From the NCBI GenBank assembly GCA_963989245.1, contig OZ022339.1, positions 19,001,662 through 19,065,661 on the forward strand: a DNA stretch of 64,000 nucleotides. Reading direction: 5' to 3'. Shown here one piece after another: positions 42,414-51,316 of the stretch. Origin of the DNA: Nansenia antarctica. Lineage: Eukaryota; Chordata; Actinopteri; Argentiniformes; Microstomatidae. Each line of letters opens with the position of its first letter. The stretch's first letter is position 1. Below the pieces are notes generated by a model. The model was not told the DNA's origin and searched no databases. It worked only from the letters and a program-made list of their open reading frames with translations. A program made the position numbers and the translations under genes.

Positions 42414-42591
42414 GTAAGTTAGCTAAAGTAATGTTAATATAATTAGCTACAATTGCAAAGCATTTAGCCATTATCTGTACATAGCTAACGTTCATCATTT
42501 CTGCATGGTTTGTTTAGGTGGCTTGCCAAAAGGTTGCTAACGTTAGCATTAGCTACTAATGCCGTAACGTTATTATCGCCTTGATTCATAG

Positions 42592-42920
42592 GTTTCAAAT
42601 CTGACGACCCTTTGTCTCCTGACTGGGTTCCATCAGTGTTCTCGCACACATCACCCAACAAGAAGAGGAAAAGGGAGAAAGCAATGGACAGGTACGAGCA
42701 GCACAACACAATTATGAAAAAGCGTGAGGAGAAGCAGCAAGATGCAGCTGCCCCAGCACTGCCAGATCAAAGCCTACCTGACATGGAGCCAGAGCTACCT
42801 GCTCCTGAGGCTGAGCAGTGTAACAACAACAGGTGCAAGGATAATGTTGCAAGACTAGAGAGGGAATGCAACTACCTTAGGGAAGAGAACCGTCGGCTGA
42901 AGGACATGATGTACATTTGA
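42592..42920 (+). pseudogene. THAP transposase, exon 2, frameshifted and lacking DDE
   Basis: After TTGATTCATAG the frame gives GFKSDDPLSPDWVPSVFSHT (end of the THAP region), basic KKRKREKAM, an acidic stretch and a coiled coil (ARLERECNYLREENRRLKDM), then stops at 42918-42920. One frame over, the sequence continues with FDEATLEKDDEKVITMTGMP, TYAKLHIVYMFVF, LSPFQQ, the HTH_Tnp_4-like region of such transposases, until a stop near 43098. The DDE catalytic part is absent. The copy cannot make a transposase. Confidence 0.78.
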
Positions 42921-43336
42921 TGAAGCCACCTTAGAAAAGGATGATGAAAAAGTGATAACAATGACTGGAATGCCCACCTATGCCAAATTACACATTGTTT
43001 ATATGTTTGTCTTCTCCCTGTTACCAACTGGTACAATCCTCTCTCCTTTCCAACAACTTGTACAACTTGTACAACCTGGACGGGTGCTGGGTGAATAAAA
43101 TAAACTAGGAAATAGGATGTCCCGCACACCGTAGAAGATTTCTTTGTATGCCTCATCACAAATGTGTACATTTCATTTGGAAAAACTTCATATTCTTATG
43201 TACATTTAATGAAATAAAAAAACTGAACATGTACTGAAAGTTTGTTTTATTTTAATTTTTATTGTTTTATTAAATATTAACATCTGAACATGTTTGTCCT
43301 TTGTGCTGTGTATACCATAGAATGAATGAAGACATG

Positions 43337-43777
43337 TCAAGGTTTGTTCAGTTTTTTCTGCTCCCTCTTCTGTTTAGCTAGTTCTCTTTTACAGTCACTG
43401 CATTTCCAACATGATCGTTTTATGTGAGTGGTGTCTATCTTTAAGCAAGCGCTGTGAATGTATTGTGTTTTACAGATCCCTGATGTACACTCAAGTATGT
43501 CATCAGTAGGCAGGACAGGCATTCCACAGTAACAACTCTTGCCTTCAGCTGGTTTGGTGGCATGTGATGCTAGAACAGGAGCTGTGAAGACTTTACCTAC
43601 TAGCTCTGGAATTACACAGGTCCTGACAAATGTGTGGACCTTCTCGCAGATAATGTCAAAGAAGTCTGAATCAGGCAGAACTCTCTCAATGTACATTTCT
43701 TCTGTGTCTGCTGTCCCTGGTCCCCAAACAGCGAAGTCACAGTAGCTTGCTTCTGTCAGGTGAATTTGGGTCTGGAC
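43337..43777 (-). CDS. YqaJ gene, last exon: YqaJ end plus PHD finger
   Basis: Begins VQTQIHLTEASYCDFAVWGP, the final YqaJ motif (Q...L...CDFxVW). Then FFDIICEKVHTFVRTCVIPE and a PHD-type C4HC3 finger (CYCGMPV, ILECTSGICKTQYIHSACL, SCWKCSDC), ending in a Lys-rich tail at 43337. PHD fingers read histone tails; here it may guide the nuclease to chromatin (inference). Confidence 0.82.
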   Translation of the reverse strand, partial: VQTQIHLTEASYCDFAVWGPGTADTEEMYIERVLPDSDFFDIICEKVHTFVRTCVIPELVGKVFTAPVLASHATKPAEGKSCYCGMPVLPTDDILECTSGICKTQYIHSACLKIDTTHIKRSCWKCSDCKRELAKQKREQKKLNKP

Positions 43778-43882
43778 CTAATAATAAATAATGCATTATA
43801 TTTAGTCAACTTGAAATGAAAGTAACAATTGCGATGCTTTACACCAGCAAATATAAAAACAGATTGATTTTTTAAAAATCAC

Positions 43883-44797
43883 CTGATAATAGTACTGATG
43901 GTCCCTCTTTAGTGATAGTTTGCCCTCAGTCAGTTGTAGACAAAACGTGCTGTCTCTGCTTTTCTCCACCATTGTGGTACCCTGAAGGCTGCTGGGTGCC
44001 TTAACCTCCAACACACCCATGTCATGGCAGTCACATGTTAGGACACCTTTAGGTGATGCCCCTAACCAAGGATATTTGGGGGTGATGAACAGCCCTGCTT
44101 TGTTAACAGTGAGGTTGGTGTGTTGTAGGGCTGTTACGATTATTCGACGTCGTCGACGTCACCGACTACGTCAATACGTCGGTTAGCGTAATATGCGTCG
44201 GTTAGTCGTAAATAAAAAAATGGCGTTTTTTTTTTTTTTTTTACCTTTATTTTACCAGGCGAGACAATTAAGTGTATGAGTGAAAAATGGATAGCTACTA
44301 GCTAATGTTACACAAGCAATGTAGCTCACCACAGTTCGTATGTCTTGTCTTCTGGTGTTAGTAACGTTAGCTATGTAGCTGGCTAGCTACGGTAGCCTAT
44401 TGTCATTGTGGTGCGAGCACCTACTGTACGTTATCTAGCTCGTAGCTCGCATGCTACGTTAGCATCAATTTAGCTAATCATAACATAGCAGCGAGAGTAA
44501 CGTTAGCTAGCTATGTGTTGTGGTGATGGACAGACTTCTAAATGGCCATGTTGGCATTCAAGTTGGCTAAACATAGCAGTGAGGTGGAGACAAATACGTT
44601 TTTTTTTTTTTTTTTACAGTACAAAAATTATCGTTAGACTTATCGATAAATTAGTCGTTAGACTAATCGAATAATCGATAAAATAATCGCTAGATTAATC
44701 GTTAAAAAAATAGTCGTTTGGGACAGCACTAGTGTGTTGGCTCTCCGTGAGCTTGGTGTATTTCTTAACAACCTCTTCTTCATGTTCAACACCCCAT
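43883..44797 (-). pseudogene. YqaJ gene exon with catalytic core, broken by a hAT MITE
   Basis: Reads WGVEHEEEVVKKYTKLTES then, across the insertion, NLTVNKAGLFITPKYPWLGA, SPKGVLTCDCHDMGVLEVKA and RDHQYYYQ. GxLEVKxP and YYYQ are the metal-binding and catalytic motifs of YqaJ/lambda-exonuclease folds. Acceptor at 44798 and donor at 43882 are good. The 606 bp MITE (44126-44731) lies inside the coding sequence and disables it. Confidence 0.82.
44126..44731. mobile_element. 606 bp hAT MITE in the YqaJ exon
   Basis: Perfect duplication GTGTGTTG at 44118-44125 and 44732-44739. Ends TAGGGCTGTTACGATTATTC and TTTGGGACAGCACTA. Subterminal GTCGACGTC and ATTAATCG repeats. Confidence 0.95.
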
Positions 44798-45180
44798 CTA
44801 AAAACAACACAAACAGTGTGTCTTAGCAATTTATGGTAATAGCTTACATGTTTACCACAACAAAGTGCACAGCTAATGTGACAGCAATGAACACAGCTCT
44901 TATCACAGTAACATTACTGAGGGATCATCATATACTCATTGTACATCGAGAAAGGTGATGGGGGATGAAGATTTAGGGGTAATGGTGGAGTGGTGGCCTG
45001 GAATGAACAATGCAGGGCCATCACTCTAGAGTGACTCAGCATTGTTTTGAGTTTCTAGGGTCAACGACAGGCATGGAATACAAAAAGGTAATTGCATATA
45101 TTCAAATGTATCTTATGGAACACAGAAAGGCAGAAACTGTGCAATCAAGTCTTTGTAGTCATTTAAATGTGTCTATTGTT

Positions 45181-45463
45181 CTAGCCCAAGTCAAGTATTG
45201 CATATGATAATTTTCTCTTACATCCCCTAGATCGCTGTCGATGTGAGTACCTAAGTGGCTGTGAATACCTGAGGGAATGTGGTGTTTTCTTTGTATCCTT
45301 GTAGGCGACAGGATAGCACACTTTCTTCAGCAGGGAGACTGATGGTTTGACTGGGTCAGTGTGGCAGACTGCTCGTATGTTGGAAGCAGTCACCCTTCCT
45401 GCCTTCTGCTCAAACCACATGGCACATTTTGCTTGAAGTTGTGTCTCCTTCTCTATCACGTGG
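45181..45463 (-). CDS. YqaJ gene exon (start of nuclease domain)
   Basis: IEKETQLQAKCAMWFEQKAG, RVTASNIRAVCHTDPVKPSV contains the RxTAS motif that opens YqaJ domains. Donor position at the lower end is uncertain; the frame stays open to 45181 but family similarity fades after YKDTKKT. Confidence 0.75.
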
Positions 45464-45554
45464 CACTATTTGAAATAAATAAGGTTTAGTAACAAGTTTG
45501 TGACATGTGGATATGACCAAATTTACTGACTGATGTGGCCTAAATGTAGCCTAC

Positions 45555-45696
45555 CTGTTCTTCTGTCAAACTCAACCCTGTAAAGATCTCTTCACTCTTT
45601 GCCTGTAGTTCTTTGTCTGATAAAGCTCGATACTGGGGCATGTACAGTTGGCTTAAAGGTGCAGGGATGTTCAGCTGCACTGCCCTTGGTATGAAC
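45555..45696 (-). CDS. YqaJ gene exon (linker)
   Basis: Between acceptor CAG and donor CAG|GTAGGC it gives FIPRAVQLNIPAPLSQLYMP, YRALSDKELQAKSEEIFTGL, SLTEEQ, the usual linker between SWIM and YqaJ domains. Confidence 0.7.
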
Positions 45697-45843
45697 CTGA
45701 GTGTGAATGAAAAGACCATTGTAAATTGTTATTGGTGCTGAGAAAAGTTGCCATATTAATGCAATGAATTACTATCATAAAGATGGCATGGCATGTTAGT
45801 TATTTTTTGGGAAACCAAACAATCATTATTATTTAGTGTTAAC

Positions 45844-46157
45844 CTCTTTGCATGGCCAGGGACAACAGACAGGATGCAGCTTTTCACTGGTTTTTTCTCC
45901 CTGTCTTCAGTTGCATGCAGCATGCTGTAGAATGCTGTACATTCATCAGGGGTTGGAGGTGGTATCTTTGCTGGGGGGAGGTCACCCCAGCCAGCAGCTT
46001 CTCTCTTTCGCTGGACCTTTGTAAACCTTATCTGGCTCGCTTCAGCATACAAGTCAGCTGGTTTCAAGGATGCCATACTGGGCTCAATCCAGCTGCAGGC
46101 CTTTTCAGTGCATGCAGTGCCATCTAGCCTGCATTGGATGTAGTAAAGCGAACCACA
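45844..46157 (-). CDS. YqaJ gene exon (post-SWIM)
   Basis: Contains CGSLYYIQCRLDGTACTEKA, CSWIEPSMASLKPADLYAEA, RKREAAGWGDLPPAKIPPPT and ATEDREKKPVKSCILSVVPG, between good splice sites. The first line is a Cys-rich region seen beside SWIM fingers in this family. Confidence 0.72.
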
Positions 46158-46249
46158 CTGGAAATAAGTCCCGAACTTTGTCGTGACGTCCCTAACAAAT
46201 GACTTTACTGTGATGTATAATGCATTTGTTGAATCAAATCAAATCATAC

Positions 46250-46413
46250 CTGTTCACAGCTGCAAGCAGGGCATATGTTATGGCACCTATGTGGGAGCAA
46301 ACTTCTCCTAATCCTGCCATGCAGACACAGTGACCAAATCGGATTAATCCGTCCTTTTCCACAGCAACCCATGCAGTCAGTGGTGGAGCATTGAGGCAGT
46401 AGGAATGGTTCAC
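46250..46413 (-). CDS. YqaJ gene exon: SWIM zinc finger
   Basis: VNHSYCLNAPPLTAWVAVEK, DGLIRFGHCVCMAGLGEVCS H: the CxC...CxH pattern of a SWIM finger, a nucleic-acid or protein binding module. Donor CAG|GTATGA. Confidence 0.82.
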
Positions 46414-46691
46414 CTGACACGGACAGAGGTTTTGTTTAGATTTCATTTCATCAATGTCAGCCCTGTCACCAGCTGTAAACATCTGTGATCAACGTAACTA
46501 TCTACCAAAATTAGAGCTATCTAGCACAAGAGAGTAATTTAGCTGTGTAACGTTAGATTAGACAACGTAGCATACCAAAGGCAAACGTTAGGTACCTTCG
46601 CTTTGACAAGAGGCTAGAGCTAGCTTACCACTGACCGTAACGTAACGTTAGCTAGCATACCGATAGCATTGGCTAATTTAACGTCACTCAC

Positions 46692-47024
46692 CTTGGCTTT
46701 GACGATGAAGAAATTCTTCACTTTCCACACGCCAGCATTAGTTACCCAACCAGATTGGAAATATTTGTAGCTTTCGGTGCTTTTAAAAGCCTTCATCCTA
46801 GCTGCGGTATATGGGGATGGATTCTCCACCAGATATATCCAGATGTCACCGAACACGAGATCAGGCAGGGACTTAGCTGCATTTAGTGGTTCAAACACAG
46901 CCGCGGGGGCTAAATATGGGTCGCAAGTGCCCAATATGTGTAGCTTTTCCGTGTATCTTGCTAGTTCTTCATGGGTGAGGTGGTCTAAATAGTCGGCAGC
47001 CGGTAAATTGCGTCCACTCGCCAT
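46692..47024 (-). CDS. YqaJ gene first exon
   Basis: MASGRNLPAADYLDHLTHEE, LARYTEKLHILGTCDPYLAP and YKYFQSGWVTNAGVWKVKNF, ending at AAG|GTGAGT. The start Met at 47024 lies only ~85 bases inside the element end, so the promoter is probably within the terminal repeat. Confidence 0.78.
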
Positions 47025-47109
47025 GTTGCGCGATGTTGCTATGATCCTTTTTGCCCGTCAGGTTGGTGGTTGCTAGGGAAGAAACCACGTGACTGAAAGC
47101 TATGAATAG

Positions 47110-47879
47110 TTATATATATATTTTTACAGCCCTTTCTGCAATTTGGCTTTCTGCAGTGTGAAGATTCACCCACTGTAGAGAACAATGTACAAATTTGGTC
47201 CAACTTGCATCTGAAAATGCTGTAATATTGTCCGTTCGGTTTGTTAAATGCATACAACACTCCATAATTCATCACATCTCGTTATTTCCCCGCGGTTGCT
47301 AGGGTTAACAGCCATTGTTTACATTTCGGGGTCCTAATGAAGCCGTACTCGAATTCTGATTGGTTTATCAACTAGAGCGACCAGCGATGTGCCTGGGCAG
47401 ACAGACTATTAAAAAACAAGTTTGTGAAAATCTCCGACATAATACAGCTGCAAACAAAATTGTAATAGACTTAAGAGAATTACTTAATATCGTATGTAAG
47501 AGATCGTTTACTCTGTAGATGGAAAAAGATAAACTTCGCGATAAACGCATTCGGCCCACCACCTATAAATGCTTAAACAAGTTTAACGTGGGCGCTTGAA
47601 CACACCCGAGCTAAGTGGGCGGAGTTCCAGAACACAGCTCCGGAAGGACCCCGCGATGACGTCATCAAAAGACGACACCGTGTTGATAACAACTTTCATT
47701 CTACTTCTCATGTGAGTCCGTCGAGGCAGCTCGCTTGTAGGAATGAGATGTGATTTCTGGATGATAAGACGTCCGACAGGGCCGTTTGGAGCAGCGCCAC
47801 TGGTATCTCTACATTGGTGAAAACGCAGACATGTAAGTAAAACTAGTGATGGCGAGATGAAGAAAAAATCAGGTGTAGT
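47110..47879. other. GC-rich region with CRE-like site; possible promoter/first exon
   Basis: No ORF of note. GATGACGTCATC at about 47656 is a perfect CRE-type palindrome, and the sequence through 47834 is CpG-rich and ends with AT|GTAAGT. 47749-47828 is the ~80 bp shared with 7063-7140. This could be a housekeeping-type first exon whose gene has been lost or lies elsewhere. Confidence 0.4.
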
Positions 47880-48155
47880 GCTGAGGCACAAACATGTACA
47901 TTTCAAGCCTGCAAACTGTGACACTTTAAATAACGTGAAACAATACTATTGTGCAATATGACAACCCTAGTCGTCTATCTGTACAGTATAGTACAGTGGA
48001 TTGTGTACATAGCCTTTATTTATGTAAACCAGCTCCTTCCCTTCTTGAAGTTTTTTCCCCCCCCCCTTTCCTAACACCAGGGGAGCCACCCCTCCTGAAT
48101 GTCGTTGTTTGGTACCTGTACTGTAGCAATGACAATAAAGTCCATTCATTCATTC
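47880..48155 (+). mobile_element. LINE-B 3' end, copy 2
   Basis: Carries GCAAACTGTGACACTTTAAA, the CACCAGGGGAGCCACCCCTC block and TGTTTGGTACCTGTACTGTA with a CATT tail, matching the other LINE-B tails but without coding sequence. Confidence 0.85.
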
Positions 48156-48159
48156 AAGC

Positions 48160-48772
48160 TTCATGAACTGTTGAAGCTTTCCATCCAATTGCGTCACACA
48201 TGGGCCGAAGCTTCGTGTTGCTTTATTTGCTTTATTTGCTCTACTGCGCTATCAAGTGGACAATACATGTATAGCAGGCAGAGTGATAATGACACCGTGG
48301 CGTTGGTGTGTGAAGCTTTGAATTGAATAAATGTGCTTGTGTTACTAGGAACAACAACATTTTATTCATTTATTCATTTTTATTTAAAAATAACAACATC
48401 TCCACAGTGCTGGGCTTCAGGCGGTTTCTTTTTTTTTTGACGATTTCACCTGCTTTTGAAAAGATCCTTTCACAGGGCACAGATGAAGCTGGGGTACATA
48501 GAAAAACAACGGCAAGTTTATACAAATTAGGATATACATATATACACTTCCCGAATCGGTCACGTGGTACGTCCGGCAGGCGAAGCTTCGCTCTTACCAT
48601 ACGTCATCAACACATGCCTCTTACCATACGTCATCAACACATGCCTCTTACCATACATCATCAACACATGCCTCTTACCATACGTAAGTACTACAGGTAG
48701 TCTAACCAGGATATCACACCTTCCATCCCGCCATGTTTTTCAAAGGATGTGAAGTTTAGTGAAGGGTAGTGG
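48160..48772 (-). mobile_element. hAT fragment with 27 bp tandem repeat
   Basis: Minus-strand frame 48370-48600 gives LAVVFLCTPASSVPCERIFS, KAGEIVKKKRNRLKPSTVEM, a hAT dimerisation domain. From 48594 to 48690 a 27 bp unit (TTACCATACGTCATCAACAC + ATGCCTC) occurs about 3.5 times. Ends are not identifiable. Confidence 0.7.
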
Positions 48773-50325
48773 TGGTCTAGTGCAGAGGTTCCCAAACTTT
48801 TTTTAACCAAGGCACCCCTGAAGCTTTCCCCCTTCTCCAAGGCACCCCAACTCTACGAAGATTTTAAAAATGCCTCGGAGCTTAAACTAAAAATAGTACA
48901 CGATGAATTGGTTTGAAAATGTGTGTTTATATAATACATAAGTATTGCCCCAATGAATTTTAACAAGATAATAAAAGTCATAAATGAATGAATGAATGGT
49001 CTTTATTGTCATTGCTACAGTACAGGTACCAAACAACGAAATTTAGGAGTAGTAATGGACTGTAATGAATGAACTGTAATGGATGGGCAAGAATGCATAG
49101 GTCAGTCAAACTATCGCTAAATTAAATAAAATTGTGGCCCTCAAGGATTGTACAATATGGGAGGAGACTCAGAGGGAATTCTTCACACAAATAAAATATC
49201 AAAGGCCTGTATAATCAATCAATGGAACAATGCTTTTTTGGGGGGCTTAAAATAATGCCTTAAAATGTAATTCTCATTTCAATGCTCATTCTGAGATTAT
49301 TATTTCACATCTGAACCAAACGGGTAACTCACAACTATAATAATTTAACAATAATAATCATGACAGAATTGTAAAAATTGAGAGAAATACAAAACAAAGA
49401 AATATGTTGTGCGCATTAGTGGGACACATGCGCCTGCTTTTGGGAGAAGAGTCTCTTTATGCGGGGAGAGATAGTGAACAGCGCGACACGCAGGTCCTGT
49501 TCCACTGACAGTCGCGTGCGTGTCTTGTTCTTGACGTATGCTAGAGAAGAAAAAGCCAGCTCGCACAAGTAGGAGGTTGGGAAGGGTAAAAGCACCTTGA
49601 TGGCACCTTAATCCACCACGATTCATCTTCCAATTGTTCTTTGTATGGCAAGTCGTGCTCACTGACAAAAGTTATCAGTTCATCTCGGAGCTCATAGACA
49701 CGGGATAACACCTTGCCCCGCGACAGCCAGCGGACCTCTGTGTGTAATAAGAGCCCCTCATGCTCGGACCCCGTCTCATTGCACAATGTGCTGAACAGCC
49801 GTGACTTCAGCGGGCGTGATTTTACATAATTAACCATTTTCACCGCTTGGTCCAAGACTTCATTGAGGAGTAGTTAGTTAGTAACTAGTAGGCCTAGTTA
49901 GTAAATTAATGTCTTTCAAATCTGAGAAATATATCTTTTATTTGCTTATGAACTCCATTGCACATGTAATAAACAAACGTTTATTAATGTATTATTATTA
50001 TAATTTTATATTATCCATTTATTTTTATTTTTTTATTATTATTTTTTTACGAGCAGATTTGGCGGCACCCCTGGACAGGTGCCGCGGCACCCCTGGACAG
50101 GTGCCGCGGCACCCACTTTGGGAACCTCTGGTCTAGTGGATAGTGAGTTGGACTTGTGATCGGAAGGTTGTGAGTTCAAATCCCGCCTGAAGCCACACCA
50201 CTACTAGTGTGCCCTTGGGTAAGGCACTTAGCCCTCAGTTACTCCAGGGGGAATGTCCCTGTAATTCGTAATTGTAAGTCGCTTTGGATAAAAGCGTCTG
50301 CTAAATGGCAAAATTATTATTAAAT
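48760..50325 (+). mobile_element. tRNA-derived SINE split by a hAT element
   Basis: The head GTGGTCTAGTG ends at 48782 and resumes after the insertion with GTCTAGTGGATAGTGAGTTG, GGTTGTGAGTTCAAATCCC (box B-like), and a tail GTAAGTCGCTTTGGATAAAA GCGTCTGCTAAATGG followed by ATT repeats (50326-50355). The hAT landed inside box A, ending transcription competence. Confidence 0.88.
48783..50130 (-). mobile_element. 1.35 kb hAT (Charlie-like), internally deleted
   Basis: Duplication GTCTAGTG at 48775-48782 and 50131-50138. Ends CAGAGGTTCCCAAACTTT and AAGTGGG..CCTCTG type (CTTTGGGAACCTCTG). Minus-strand frame 49541-49855 gives VKMVNYVKSRPLKSRLFSTL, GLLLHTEVRWLSRGKVLSRV, a hAT transposase block. A LINE-B tail in reverse orientation lies at 48984-49050. 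Confidence 0.93.
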
Positions 50326-50689
50326 TAAAATTAATTATTATTAATTATTATTAATTAAGTTTTCATGGAGCCTCCATAGCTTGCGCCTCTGACGTAAGCA
50401 GCAAGCACGATGCAATGCATTCTGGGACAAGTAGGCAGGAAGCGGTTGTTTTGAAATAGATAGAATGACGATCTAATGGTACAATACAGCTACATTTGTG
50501 TGAACATGGAATGGAATGAATGTAACAGAGTTGGGAATGGATGTTGAGTTGTGGTGAATGTGGATGAGTTTCGCTGTGCTTGAGCAGCCCTGGTTGTTGT
50601 TGCGCCCCCCTTGGAGTTTGGGTGTACTGCAGGTCTTCGCGTTATTTTGTCCTTGTGGTGTTGCCATACCCAGTGGTAGGCAGCGTTAG

Positions 50690-51316
50690 AATAAGGCCCA
50701 ATCCGGATTCCCTTTTCTACCCCCATGGCTCGTTTTCGAGTGTGACTCGATTTCGAGCCAAGGCCTTCGAACAGAGCCAAAAGCCGTCGGGGTTGAAATC
50801 TACCCCTATGAAATGGGACAACCCTTCAAGACTGATACGTCATCAGTAGTATCGTAGAAAAGCATTGACGCTCGCGACTCATTCACAACTTCACTTTTAT
50901 GCTATCAATCGATCAAACAAGTCATCAAATAAAAAAGAACAATGCTTCATTATCAGACCGTGACAGAATAACGGCGCTCTAACCTGTATGAAACCTGTGC
51001 TCCTACCCTGCCAGTCTGCACTGATTTAGGACAACAGTGCAACAACTTCGCGGCTGAACTTTAGTTAAATTTACGGCGTCATATACCATCAATGGGAAAC
51101 ATGGAAAAATGCATGACTTAGATATTTATTGACGTTCTGAAATCCGAAGTGACAGGAACGCTGGAGAAACAGCCGCTGTCCACTGAATTAATTAACTACA
51201 TGTCCTTGATGAGTCTCCCGCTCACTGCCCTCCATCAAAAATGTCACATCCATCGATAATATTACATAATAATAACTGTTCGGATTAGATTGCGAGTTGT
51301 TTTGGTATGCCGCAAT
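50690..51316. repeat. Diverged relative of the 1470-2100 MITE-like block
   Basis: GCCCAATCCGGATTCCCTTT, CCCCATGGCTCG and CGATTTCGAGCCAAGGCCTT echo the block at 1.9-2.1 kb; the remainder continues after the hAT at 53658-53850 (ACCATCATCCGCTGTCAAAC). No gene is present. 50360-50690 shows nothing recognisable. Confidence 0.4.

Larger units (their letters stand above)
42085..47109. mobile_element. ~5 kb ISL2EU-like DNA transposon (THAP + YqaJ)
   Basis: Inverted ends CTATTCATAGCTTTCA (left) and TGAAAGCTATGAATAG (right) are perfect over 16 bases, with a second inverted pair inside (CACCTGACGGGCAAAAGG at about 42131 and CTTTTTGCCCGTCAGGTTGG at about 47048). Between them are a THAP-transposase remnant on plus and a multi-exon YqaJ-nuclease gene on minus, facing each other. 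This gene pair is what I associate with ISL2EU elements; the assignment is from memory. TA-rich flanks hide the target duplication. Confidence 0.75.

Noticed and set aside
48594..48690. Regular 27 bp repeats resembling a small CRISPR array
   Set aside because: No spacers, no cas genes, eukaryotic context; it is a plain tandem repeat.
50131..50325. tRNA-like sequence with box A and box B
   Set aside because: It has a LINE-type tail and is split by a hAT element; a SINE, not a tRNA gene.
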